DNA of 11,133 bases. Source: CAJKWP01 sp964554475. Lineage in GTDB: Bacteria; Bacillota; Clostridia; Christensenellales; UBA1242. The DNA is taken from positions 1 to 11,133 of the forward strand of contig CAZKOT010000038.1 in the NCBI GenBank assembly GCA_964554475.1, in the 5' to 3' direction. Within the stretch, counting starts at the first letter, position 1, and each line of letters starts with the position of its first letter. This document shows, piece after piece, positions 1-6,544 of the stretch. The notes under the pieces are model-generated. The model ran no database searches and had not been told where the DNA came from. It worked only from the letters and a program-made list of their open reading frames with translations. A program made the position numbers and the translations under genes.

Positions 1-297
1 TTTTGTTTGATTTTTAGAAGTTTCTTTCTCCGACCTTTCGAGTTCGGTCGGTTCCTCCTCTTCAAACAAAACTTTTTGCTCTTTTCTTCTTTAACTTTTT
101 CTTATTCTTTTTTGCAAAAACTTTTGTTTGATTTTTAGAAGTTTCTTTCTCCGACCTTTCGAGTTCGGTCGGTTCCTCCTCTTCAAACAAAACTTTTTGC
201 TCTTTTCTTCTTTAACTTTTTCTTATTCTTTTTTGCAAAAACTTTTGTTTGATTTTTAGAAGTTTCTTTCTCCGACCTTTCGAGTTCGGTCGGTTCC
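1..297. repeat. 121-bp perfect tandem repeat array, 2 full units plus 55 bp
   Basis: Units run 1-121, 122-242 and 243-297. The two full units are identical base for base, and the third matches for 55 bp before diverging just short of the smpB stop codon. The period of 121 is not a multiple of three, and no ATG occurs on either strand of the unit, so it is not a coding repeat. Each unit carries the inner dyad CCGACC/GGTCGG (30-35/46-51 in unit 1) with a 10-nt loop. Around it is an 18-bp imperfect inverted repeat, 17 of 18 matching, best seen at 114-131 and 183-200. The array continues to the left edge, so its full copy number is unknown. The minus strand is strongly purine-rich. I do not recognise the family. 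Confidence 0.95.
114..200. repeat. Long hairpin within the tandem array
   Basis: GCAAAAACTTTTGTTTGA at 114-131 pairs with TCAAACAAAACTTTTTGC at 183-200, with one mismatch in 18. Inside lies the GC-rich stem CCGACC/GGTCGG at 151-156/167-172. The same structure occurs at the left edge (visible arms 1-10/62-71). It is incomplete in the third unit, where the left arm 235-252 has no partner. On the plus strand the hairpin is followed by a pyrimidine-rich tract, so it could act as a terminator for rightward transcripts. On the minus strand no T-tract follows. The role is inferred only. Confidence 0.7.
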
Positions 298-319
298 AGG
301 TTCTTTTGCCTTTTTTCTT

Positions 320-766
320 TTAACGTTTTTTAAATTCTTGCTGGATTTCCATTCTTGAACTTAATTCTTTTTCCTTGTTACGTTTATCAAATTGTTTTTT
401 GCCTTTTGCAAGTGCAATTTCAATTTTAACAAGTCCAGCGTCATTTAAGTAAACTCGAAGAGGAATAATAGCCATGCCTTTAGATTGTCGGTTTTTTTGA
501 AGTTTTTGAATTTCATTTCTGTGTAGTAGCAGTTTTCGAGCTTTTTTACTTTCTTTAATCAAATCAACTGCATTTGCATAGGGCTTAATGTAAGCATTTT
601 CAAGAAATACTTCGTCGTTTTTTATCGAAACATAACTCTCATTAACGCTCATTAAACCTTCTCTAACAGATTTTACTTCACTTCCTTCAAGAATAATTCC
701 GGCTTCATATTTGTCTGAAACAAAATAATCATAAAATGCTCTTTTGTTGGTTGCTACAACTTTCAT
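320..766 (-). CDS. smpB: SsrA-binding protein SmpB
   Basis: SmpB binds tmRNA and delivers it to stalled ribosomes during trans-translation in the cytoplasm. The 148-residue length is usual for the family. Hallmarks are visible in order: NKRAFYDY near residues 7-14, EAGIILEGSEVKSVREG at 21-37, the basic LLLHRNEI segment at 79-86, IPLRVYLNDAGLVKIEIALA at 101-120, and GKKQFDKR at 122-129. The last motif has Phe where many homologues have Tyr. The C-terminal tail (130-148) is charged, as expected for the segment that enters the decoding centre, and ends in KKR. The start at 766 fits the family, but no good Shine-Dalgarno site precedes it; an upstream ATG at 780 is out of frame and hits a stop at once. 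The promoter lies immediately upstream. No tmRNA gene is visible downstream, where the tandem array begins. Confidence 0.97.
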   Translation of the reverse strand: MKVVATNKRAFYDYFVSDKYEAGIILEGSEVKSVREGLMSVNESYVSIKNDEVFLENAYIKPYANAVDLIKESKKARKLLLHRNEIQKLQKNRQSKGMAIIPLRVYLNDAGLVKIEIALAKGKKQFDKRNKEKELSSRMEIQQEFKKR

Positions 767-783
767 TTAAGTTTACCCATACT

Positions 784-811
784 ATTATATCACATCTTTA
801 CAAATTTTCAA
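784..811 (-). promoter_or_regulatory. smpB promoter with extended -10
   Basis: On the minus strand TTGAAA (811-806), a 16-bp spacer and TATAAT (789-784) are preceded by TG one base before the -10, giving an extended -10 element. The predicted transcript start near 777 leaves only about 11 nt before the smpB ATG. This means smpB can be transcribed separately from the genes upstream. Confidence 0.75.
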
Positions 812-813
812 CA

Positions 814-840
814 TTTAGAGCAAAAAATTTTTTAGAGCAA
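814..840. repeat. 10-bp direct repeat upstream of the smpB promoter
   Basis: TTTAGAGCAA occurs at 814-823 and again at 831-840, 17 bp apart, just upstream of the smpB -35 element. It could be a pair of half-sites for a regulator, or the scar of a small duplication. The sequence alone does not decide. Confidence 0.4.
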
Positions 841-867
841 CAATAAAATAAAGTCGTTAAAAAATAA

Positions 868-1650
868 TTACAAAGACATTCTTTCATAATCATCCGAACT
901 TACAAATGCAGGTAATACAAAATTATATTCATTTTTAAAAAATCTTGCTAGACATCCTAAAAACGACTTAAACTCATTTTGATCAAATTTTTGAATCATT
1001 GTTAAAATTTTCGAGAAATTAGGTTTGTTAGAATTGCATTCGTTAATAACGTTAAAAATTGTTTGAATTAATTTTTCAGGATTGCTTTCATTTATTATTT
1101 TTGATTCAATCCACTCATCCCATTTTTTATGTAAATAAACCTTGTTCTTAAGTAAATCTTTTCCTCTTTGTTTCCATTCTTCCAATTTTGGTTGTTCATT
1201 AAATAGTTTATTAATCTTTTCTTCCGAGTAAGGGAACCTTTTTTCCAAATTATCTTGAGATAATTCAACAGAAGAACAACCTACCCCCACAGAAGTGATT
1301 CTATTTCCATAAGCTAAAACAGAAACATATTCACCATTATCATAGTTATGATATGAAATTGCTCTAGCAATATCTGGAAAGGTTTGTTTTTCTCCAATGC
1401 TCACAACATCCAAATCACCAAACTTTTCTATAAATTCTTTTTTTGTTAGTCCTGTTACAATTTTATAAGCGCAATTAATTATTTTTTCAACATCTTTAAT
1501 TATAGGTTTAAAGTTAATTATAAAACCATTAAAATAAATATTAACACTTTCGTTTTGATCTTTATTTTCCCATAATGCGTCCTTCACAACTCTTAAAAGA
1601 TTATCTCCATAATCTGCCATATAAACATTTTTTTTCAAATCTTTATGCAT
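868..1650 (-). CDS. Hypothetical 260-residue soluble protein inserted between rnr and smpB
   Basis: I do not recognise this protein. It has no signal peptide, no hydrophobic segment long enough to span the membrane, and no obvious nucleotide-binding or catalytic motif. The first half (about 1-130) mixes beta-like stretches such as VNIYFNGFIINF and EYVSVLAYGNRITSVGVG. The second half (about 140-240) looks mainly helical and charged, with Trp-containing segments (EEWKQRGKDLL, KKWDEWIE). The start is well supported: AAGGAGG (1662-1656) lies 5 nt before the ATG, and a promoter-like element sits just upstream. The rnr stop is 90 bp upstream and smpB starts about 100 bp downstream with its own promoter. 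In many Bacillota rnr and smpB are adjacent, so this looks like an accessory insertion. A real gene is likely; its function is unknown. Confidence 0.8.
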   Translation of the reverse strand: MHKDLKKNVYMADYGDNLLRVVKDALWENKDQNESVNIYFNGFIINFKPIIKDVEKIINCAYKIVTGLTKKEFIEKFGDLDVVSIGEKQTFPDIARAISYHNYDNGEYVSVLAYGNRITSVGVGCSSVELSQDNLEKRFPYSEEKINKLFNEQPKLEEWKQRGKDLLKNKVYLHKKWDEWIESKIINESNPEKLIQTIFNVINECNSNKPNFSKILTMIQKFDQNEFKSFLGCLARFFKNEYNFVLPAFVSSDDYERMSL

Positions 1651-1673
1651 AATTTCCTCCTTTATTATAATAA

Positions 1674-1702
1674 AGTATAAAACAACATTTAAAATAATGC
1701 AA
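1674..1702 (-). promoter_or_regulatory. Putative promoter of the 260-residue hypothetical gene
   Basis: On the minus strand TTGCAT (1702-1697), a 17-bp spacer and TATACT (1679-1674) precede a strong Shine-Dalgarno site (AAGGAGG, 1662-1656). The -35 matches consensus in three of six positions and the -10 in five of six. A TATAAT at 1669-1664 is too close to the Shine-Dalgarno site to be the better -10. Confidence 0.5.
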
Positions 1703-1740
1703 TACTAATTCGAAAAATCAATAATTTTCAATGTTCACTT

Positions 1741-3858
1741 TTATTTATTTATCATTGGCAAAACAAGTTCAAATTCAATTTTTCTTTCATAAACATTGCT
1801 GGAAACAACTTTAACATCAACTCGATCCCCAATTGAAAATGTTCGTTTTTGTCCTTTTAATTTTAATGTTTTTTCATAAAACAAGTAATAATCTTGGGGC
1901 AAATTTTCAATTTTTATTAATCCTTCAACTGTGTTATCAAGTTCAACAAAAATGCCAAAATTTGTTACTCCGCTTATTATTCCCGTAAATATTTCACCTA
2001 TGTGTTTCTTCATTAATTGTGCTCTTTTTAAATCGTCAACATCCCTTTCGGCCTCTTCAGCACTTTTTTCTTTCAAACTTGATTGTTCGCTCGCTTCAAA
2101 AACAAAATCTTTTAAATCTTTTTCTGATTTATTTGTTTTTATAAAATTCTTAATTATTCTGTGTATCACCAAATCTGGATAACGTCTAATCGGCGAAGTA
2201 AAATGGCAATAAAATTCAAGAGCTAAACCAAAATGTCCCACACAATCATCCAAATAACGTGCTTTTTGAAGTGAACGTAAAATCATTTTGTTAAGATTTT
2301 CTTTAATGGGATGATTTTCAATCAATTTTAAAAGTTGGGCATAAAAACTCGGTGTTATAATGTTTGGAAGTGGAGGGGTATTAATGCCTAAACCTTTCAA
2401 AAAATCAAGCAATGCAATTAATTTTTCCATAGTAGGTTTTTCATGAATACGATAAACAAAAGGAATTTTTAATTTATTAAAATGTTTTGCAACAATTTCA
2501 TTACAAACAATCATAAAACTTTCAATTAATCTATGAGCATCATTTCTTTCACGTTTTTTAACATCTGTAATTTCACCATTTGCATCCAAAACAAAATAAG
2601 GCTCTGAAATGTCTAAATCAAGTTCACCTAAACCAACTCTTTTATTTTTTAAAATTTTTGCAAGTTTGTTCATTTGAATTAATATTTCTTTTAATTTTTC
2701 TGCCTTCGTTTCTTTTGCATTCTTAGAAGAAATTAAAACACTATACACCTCATCATAAGTAAGTCGTGCAACACTCTTTATGTAACTTTCTTTAATTTCA
2801 TGATTAACGACATCTCCTTTGGGATTAATTTCCAAAAAAACTGAAAGTGTTAAACGTTCTTCATTTTCAGAAAGAGAGCAAATGCCATTCGATAAACTTT
2901 CAGGAAGCATAGGAAAAACCATTGTGGGAAAATAAACACTTGTTCCTCTTAAAAATGCTTCCTTGTCAAGAACATTATTTCGTTTTACATAATGCCCCAC
3001 ATCTGCAATATGAACGCCCAAGTAATAATTACCATTATTTAAAATTTTTAATGAAACAGCATCGTCGAAATCTTTTGCATCAGCACCGTCAATAGTAAAA
3101 ATTTTTTCTTTTGTTAAATCAAGCCTTCCAATTTTTTCTTCATTTGAAATGCCTTTTTTTGAAAGTTTATCGGCAAATTCAATTACTTCTTTTGGAAAAA
3201 ATTCATAAATGTTATGCTCTCTTAGTATTGAAAGTTCTAAAACCTCATTTGAATTAATATCTCCCAAAATTTCAATAATTTCCCCTTGAAATTGCTCTTT
3301 AAGATTTTCAGGTTGATAAGTTAATTTACAAACAACTTTTTCTCCAAATTTTGCATCTAGCAAATGGCGTTTTTCAATTTTAATTAAATTACCGATTTTC
3401 TTATTATCTGGTTTAAAAAAAATATTATCTTTAATTCTTACAAGTTCACCCACAAGTTGAGAGTTGGCACGTTTTTTAATTTTAACCACTTGAGCAAGTG
3501 TTGATTGCTCATTTTTGGTGGTAATATTATTATCAAGCAAACGCCCCGATGAAAATCGAGGATTTGAAAGAACCTTAATTAAAATTATATCGCCATCAAT
3601 TGCACCTTTAGACTTTGTAGCGGGAATAAAAAAATCAGGCATGTTTTCAACTCTGCAAAACAAAAAATTCTTTCCAGAGCCCATAACAACGCCTTCTAAA
3701 ATCATACCGTTCTTGCTTTTGTAATTTTTATTTAAAAATTGCGAATGTTTTTTTTCTTGATTTGATCTGCCATTTTGTGAAATCTTTCTATTAGAATTAT
3801 TACTTCTTTCAAAAGACTGCTTTTCGGATTTTTTATTTCCGTAATAATTTTTTGTCAT
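1741..3858 (-). CDS. rnr: Ribonuclease R (RNB/S1 family 3'-5' exoribonuclease)
   Basis: RNase R degrades structured RNA processively from the 3' end and, with SmpB and tmRNA, removes non-stop mRNAs. The 705 residues show a Lys/Asn/Ser-rich basic N-terminal extension (about 1-50), two cold-shock OB domains (about 51-110 and 120-200), the catalytic RNB domain (about 244-575) and an S1 domain (about 620-700). The metal-binding motif IDGADAKDFDDA places Asp257, Asp263, Asp265 and Asp266 where E. coli RNase R has its active-site aspartates. The family signature HFTSPIRRYPDLVIHR is at 552-567, and TSVYFPTMVFPMLPE at 306-320. The protein ends soon after S1, without the long basic tail found in many homologues; the basic patch is at the N-terminus instead. 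A weak AGGA site precedes the ATG. The gene follows secG after 25 bp and is probably cotranscribed with it. Confidence 0.97.
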   Translation of the reverse strand: MTKNYYGNKKSEKQSFERSNNSNRKISQNGRSNQEKKHSQFLNKNYKSKNGMILEGVVMGSGKNFLFCRVENMPDFFIPATKSKGAIDGDIILIKVLSNPRFSSGRLLDNNITTKNEQSTLAQVVKIKKRANSQLVGELVRIKDNIFFKPDNKKIGNLIKIEKRHLLDAKFGEKVVCKLTYQPENLKEQFQGEIIEILGDINSNEVLELSILREHNIYEFFPKEVIEFADKLSKKGISNEEKIGRLDLTKEKIFTIDGADAKDFDDAVSLKILNNGNYYLGVHIADVGHYVKRNNVLDKEAFLRGTSVYFPTMVFPMLPESLSNGICSLSENEERLTLSVFLEINPKGDVVNHEIKESYIKSVARLTYDEVYSVLISSKNAKETKAEKLKEILIQMNKLAKILKNKRVGLGELDLDISEPYFVLDANGEITDVKKRERNDAHRLIESFMIVCNEIVAKHFNKLKIPFVYRIHEKPTMEKLIALLDFLKGLGINTPPLPNIITPSFYAQLLKLIENHPIKENLNKMILRSLQKARYLDDCVGHFGLALEFYCHFTSPIRRYPDLVIHRIIKNFIKTNKSEKDLKDFVFEASEQSSLKEKSAEEAERDVDDLKRAQLMKKHIGEIFTGIISGVTNFGIFVELDNTVEGLIKIENLPQDYYLFYEKTLKLKGQKRTFSIGDRVDVKVVSSNVYERKIEFELVLPMINK

Positions 3859-3883
3859 TATTTATTCCTATTTTTATTCTTGA

Positions 3884-4213
3884 TTAATTAGCATTTATTA
3901 AAAGCGAAACAAAATACAAAATCATTGAAAATCCTATTATTGAAGACAAAATAATTGTCGCTTTTTTTAATTTTCCATCTCTTGATTCACCTCTATTTTG
4001 TGAATAATAGCTTTCCCTAACTCCAGAAACAACATTTGTTCCACCTTGTGATGCATCAGATTGAAGAAGTACTGCAATAATAATTCCAATTGCACAGAGT
4101 AAAATTATTCCAACTAAAACGTAACGAACAATAGGAAAAACTTGAGTAATCCAATCCGCTTGAAGATTATCCCCTTCAGCTAGTAAAAAACCGAAAAAAT
4201 TTTTTAATGTCAT
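3884..4213 (-). CDS. secG: Preprotein translocase subunit SecG
   Basis: SecG is the small accessory subunit of the SecYEG channel, which assists SecA-driven export across the cytoplasmic membrane. The 109-residue protein has two membrane helices (about 28-50 and 86-107). Between them is the conserved loop beginning LLQSDASQGG (49-58), followed by VVSGVRESYYSQNRGES. The N-terminal stretch of about 25 residues before the first helix is longer than in the shortest SecG proteins, but the start at 4213 has a good AGGAG site 9 nt upstream, so I keep it. It lies 25 bp before rnr and about 93 bp after a small two-helix membrane gene, all on the same strand. The secG-rnr order is common in Bacillota. 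Confidence 0.95.
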   Translation of the reverse strand: MTLKNFFGFLLAEGDNLQADWITQVFPIVRYVLVGIILLCAIGIIIAVLLQSDASQGGTNVVSGVRESYYSQNRGESRDGKLKKATIILSSIIGFSMILYFVSLLINAN

Positions 4214-4285
4214 TGATTAAGTCTCCTGTTTATTAATACATAATGCACAAACAATGCAAAATTTATTTTAAAGAATTTTAATAAT

Positions 4286-4300
4286 GATGTTATTAACATC
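4286..4300. promoter_or_regulatory. 15-bp perfect dyad upstream of secG
   Basis: GATGTTATTAACATC is an inverted repeat with 7-bp arms around one central base, lying just after the stop of the small membrane gene and about 73 bp before secG. As RNA it would make only a weak 5-bp stem and it lacks a long T-tract. An operator-like site is as plausible as a weak terminator. Confidence 0.35.
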
Positions 4301-4306
4301 CACTAT

Positions 4307-4534
4307 TTAATAGCGTGCAAGGCAGAAAAGTATAATACAAGTAGTAAGAACAGCAATTAAAATAATAGGCATTACAATTTTTTTCTTATACTCTGGAACA
4401 TTGTAAACGCTTTTTACAATAAACCTAACTAATACAATAATGCAAAGCGTTAACAAAACAATTATAGCAGAAAATACAATCGGGTCAAGCGAACTGAAAA
4501 ATCTTATAAAATCAAGTTTCCACTGTTCAAACAT
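4307..4534 (-). CDS. Small two-helix membrane protein, function unknown
   Basis: This 75-residue protein has two predicted transmembrane helices (about 17-40 and 53-71). They are joined by a short positively charged loop, KSVYNVPEYKKK, so both ends probably face the same side, with the loop likely cytoplasmic. The short N-terminus MFEQWKLDFIRFF is amphipathic. I recognise no family. GGAG lies a few bases before the ATG, and a good promoter lies 50-80 bp upstream, so it is likely a real gene and the first of a unit running into secG and rnr. Its topology and size resemble small accessory subunits of membrane complexes, but a link to the Sec channel rests only on position. Confidence 0.75.
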   Translation of the reverse strand: MFEQWKLDFIRFFSSLDPIVFSAIIVLLTLCIIVLVRFIVKSVYNVPEYKKKIVMPIILIAVLTTCIILFCLARY

Positions 4535-4582
4535 CTTTTCTCCATTGTGTAAAAAAAATTTAATATAAATCTTTTTCGCTTA

Positions 4583-4611
4583 ATATTAACATTGTTATTT
4601 TTAAAAGTCAA
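4583..4611 (-). promoter_or_regulatory. Promoter of the small membrane gene-secG-rnr unit
   Basis: On the minus strand TTGACT (4611-4606), a 17-bp spacer and TAATAT (4588-4583) give a good -35 and a moderate -10. The element lies upstream of the 75-residue gene and after the end of the ABC permease, marking a likely start of the secG-rnr transcript. Confidence 0.65.
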
Positions 4612-4642
4612 CTTTAAAAAAGTAAAAGTTATTTATACATAA

Positions 4643-5476
4643 TTAATCATTTTTTTTAATCAACTTTTTAAAATCAATTGATTTATATTCAATAGGTCGT
4701 TCTGCTTTGATTTTATTACTTAAAGCTGACCAAATAATAAGCCCTGCACATAGCAAAAATGTAGATAAAAGAGAAGTAAGCCATTGCCACAAATCCAAGG
4801 AAGGTATTCCACTAAAAGCAAAAAAAGCAAGCGGAGTATAACTTACTAACGATTCACCTCCAATAACAATAGATTCAAGCACATTTGTTACAATCATAAC
4901 TAGTATTAAAACAGTCACAACCGGAACCCATCTTTTTTTGGTTATTGCATTTAAAGTAATTGTTAAAATTAGTGCAAATATTATTCCAATTGTTAAAAAA
5001 AGATAACTAATTAAAAAATCTTGAAATAAAATTGTTCCTGGATTACAAAAAATCACAGTTAGAATACCATGTAAAATGAAACTAATAATTAAACAAAACA
5101 CTGCGCTAAAAATTTCCATAATTATTTTTGCACCAATTAAAATTCCCGGTTTCATTCCCGAATTAATAGGTAAAACCCATTGTTTTTGCCCTATAGGTTT
5201 TGAAATTGCAGCACAGTTGTAAAATACAGTAAGAAGTAAAAAATAACTTATTATGAATGATGCAAAAAAATTAATACTTGCCAAATAACTTTTTTCAAAA
5301 AATCTTGCAATAGGTCCCAAGTTTTCAATCGGTAAATATTCTTTAATAATACTCATAATAATCACATAAACAACAGACAAAATAGAAATAAAAATTGCCA
5401 AACCCAAATTTATGTAAAATTTTTTTGTTCTAATTGTTTCTAAAAATTCTTTTTTTAAACATGCTTTAAATTGCAT
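4643..5476 (-). CDS. ABC-2 type transporter permease
   Basis: This is the membrane half of an ABC exporter; the ATPase is encoded 16 bp upstream. The 277 residues contain about six membrane helices (roughly 22-43, 69-88, 115-143, 152-175, 184-205, 229-251). The N-terminus is amphipathic and basic (KACLKKEFLETIRTKKF), as is typical of ABC-2 permeases that start with a short interfacial helix. The C-terminus is charged and cytoplasmic. Polar residues between helices 2 and 3 (KPIGQKQWVLPINSG) may form the coupling region. AAAAGGAG lies 6 nt before the ATG. The substrate cannot be read from sequence; relatives export antibiotics, lipids or peptides, or work in gliding-type complexes. Confidence 0.88.
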   Translation of the reverse strand: MQFKACLKKEFLETIRTKKFYINLGLAIFISILSVVYVIIMSIIKEYLPIENLGPIARFFEKSYLASINFFASFIISYFLLLTVFYNCAAISKPIGQKQWVLPINSGMKPGILIGAKIIMEIFSAVFCLIISFILHGILTVIFCNPGTILFQDFLISYLFLTIGIIFALILTITLNAITKKRWVPVVTVLILVMIVTNVLESIVIGGESLVSYTPLAFFAFSGIPSLDLWQWLTSLLSTFLLCAGLIIWSALSNKIKAERPIEYKSIDFKKLIKKND

Positions 5477-5492
5477 TATATTCTCCTTTTAT

Positions 5493-6407
5493 TTACTTTT
5501 CATTACTTACCTTTAAAAATATTTCTTCCAAAGTCATTTTATTTACTTCAATTGCAGAAAAAACAATCTCACCATTTACAATTTTCTTTAAAATTTGTTT
5601 TTTATTATCATTGTCTTTAAAGGAAATGATTGCACCGTCATGTTGAATATCCATATCTTGAATTTGTTCTAATTCTTTGAGAATCTTTCCAATTTTTTCT
5701 ATTTCGTCATTACCACAGTAAACTTTAATTTTATTTGTTGTGTAAGAATCTAAAACTTTACTAACAGTACCTTCAACAGCAATAACACCATTTACCAAAA
5801 GTCCAACTCGGTCACAAAGCCTTTCAATATCATTTAAAATATGAGTGCTTAAAATTATTGTTTTTCCTTGTTTTTTTAAATCTTTAATTATGTCAATAAC
5901 TTCTGCCCTGCCTTGTGGGTCAAGAGCACTTGATGGTTCGTCCATTACTATTAAATCAGGTTCAAAAATTAATCCGGCGGCAATTCCCATTCGTTGCTTC
6001 ATTCCTCTTGAAAATGAATTAATTCTTTTATTACCTACATCTTCAAGTCCAACCAAATCAAGAACAACTTTTGAGCGAGCTTTAATTTCTTCTTTGTTTT
6101 TTTTACTTGAAGAATAAAGGAATTCCAAATATTCGTTTGCTGTTAAATACTCAAACATTGACGGAATGTCAATTATGTAACCCACTTTAAGAGCTAAATC
6201 ATTTATTGTTTTAATTTCTTTCCCATTTAAAAAAACCTTACCTTCTTCATGACTTAAAATTTGAGCAATAATATTAAAGAGAGTGGTTTTGCCAGCACCA
6301 TTTGATCCGATTAATCCATAAATTTCTCCGTCAAAAATTTCAAGATTTAGTCCTTTTAAAACCTTGTTTTCACCATAACTTTTAACAATATTTTCAACTT
6401 TTAACAT
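5493..6407 (-). CDS. ABC transporter ATP-binding protein (ABC-2 exporter type)
   Basis: This is the ATPase that powers the adjacent permease at the cytoplasmic face of the membrane. Among the 304 residues, Walker A GSNGAGKTT is at 34-42, the signature SRGMKQR at 133-139, Walker B DLIVMDEP at 151-158 with catalytic Glu157, the D-loop SALD at 160-163, and the switch His189 in STH. Where a Gln (or often Glu) begins the Q-loop, the sequence reads GYIIDIPSMFEYLT, so that position appears to be Asp80. A C-terminal domain of about 80 residues follows the NBD and ends in the family-typical TLEEIFLKVSNE. AAAGGAAAG supports the start at 6407. The pair forms a two-gene unit with its own promoter. The substrate is unknown. 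Confidence 0.95.
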   Translation of the reverse strand: MLKVENIVKSYGENKVLKGLNLEIFDGEIYGLIGSNGAGKTTLFNIIAQILSHEEGKVFLNGKEIKTINDLALKVGYIIDIPSMFEYLTANEYLEFLYSSSKKNKEEIKARSKVVLDLVGLEDVGNKRINSFSRGMKQRMGIAAGLIFEPDLIVMDEPSSALDPQGRAEVIDIIKDLKKQGKTIILSTHILNDIERLCDRVGLLVNGVIAVEGTVSKVLDSYTTNKIKVYCGNDEIEKIGKILKELEQIQDMDIQHDGAIISFKDNDNKKQILKKIVNGEIVFSAIEVNKMTLEEIFLKVSNEK

Positions 6408-6427
6408 AATTCTTTCCTTTATGTTAC

Positions 6428-6455
6428 ATTATAACAATAACCTAAAAAAATTAAA
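6428..6455 (-). promoter_or_regulatory. Proximal promoter of the ABC exporter unit
   Basis: TATAAT (6433-6428, minus strand) is preceded by TG one base upstream, an extended -10. The -35 region is poor (TTTAAT at 6455-6450). The predicted start near 6421 leaves a short leader containing the AAAGGAAAG ribosome-binding site. Confidence 0.55.
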
Positions 6456-6474
6456 AACGATTTTTTATAAAATC
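6444..6474 (-). terminator. Weak AT-rich terminator-like hairpin after the Phe-rich gene
   Basis: On the minus strand GATTTT-ATAA-AAAATC (6474-6459) forms a 6-bp stem with a 4-nt loop. It is followed by a T-rich tract with two runs of T (6458-6444). The stem contains only one G-C pair, so it would be weak. It lies between the stop of the 489-residue gene and the ABC ATPase. Confidence 0.4.
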
Positions 6475-6487
6475 ATATTACTTCAAG

Positions 6488-6516
6488 TTTATATGACAAA
6501 TAATTTTAATTTTCAA
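6488..6516 (-). promoter_or_regulatory. Possible distal promoter upstream of the ABC exporter
   Basis: On the minus strand TTGAAA (6516-6511), a 17-bp spacer and TATAAA (6493-6488) match consensus well. A transcript from here would read through the T-rich hairpin at 6474-6444 before reaching the ATPase gene, so the two elements could interact. Confidence 0.4.
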
Positions 6517-6544
6517 CATTTAAGTTTTGTGTAATTTAAAATTG

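Noticed and set aside
1..297. CRISPR array
   Set aside because: The units are contiguous 121-bp identical copies without unique spacers, and no cas gene is present.
1..319. tmRNA (ssrA) gene downstream of smpB
   Set aside because: No tRNA-like acceptor or T-arm (GGTTCGAnTCC-type) or CCA end is visible. The stretch is entirely tandem repeat plus a short spacer; ssrA, if present nearby, is beyond the edge.
824..834. A/T palindrome after the 260-residue gene as an intrinsic terminator
   Set aside because: The A-run meets the T-run with no loop and no GC pairs, so it would not form a useful RNA hairpin.
1931..2182. Plus-strand open frame inside rnr
   Set aside because: Antisense to a confidently identified gene, Ser/Phe/Lys-rich low-information translation, no ribosome-binding site; also true of 3515-3724 (in rnr), 5845-6117 (in the ABC ATPase) and 7785-7973 (in the Phe-rich gene).
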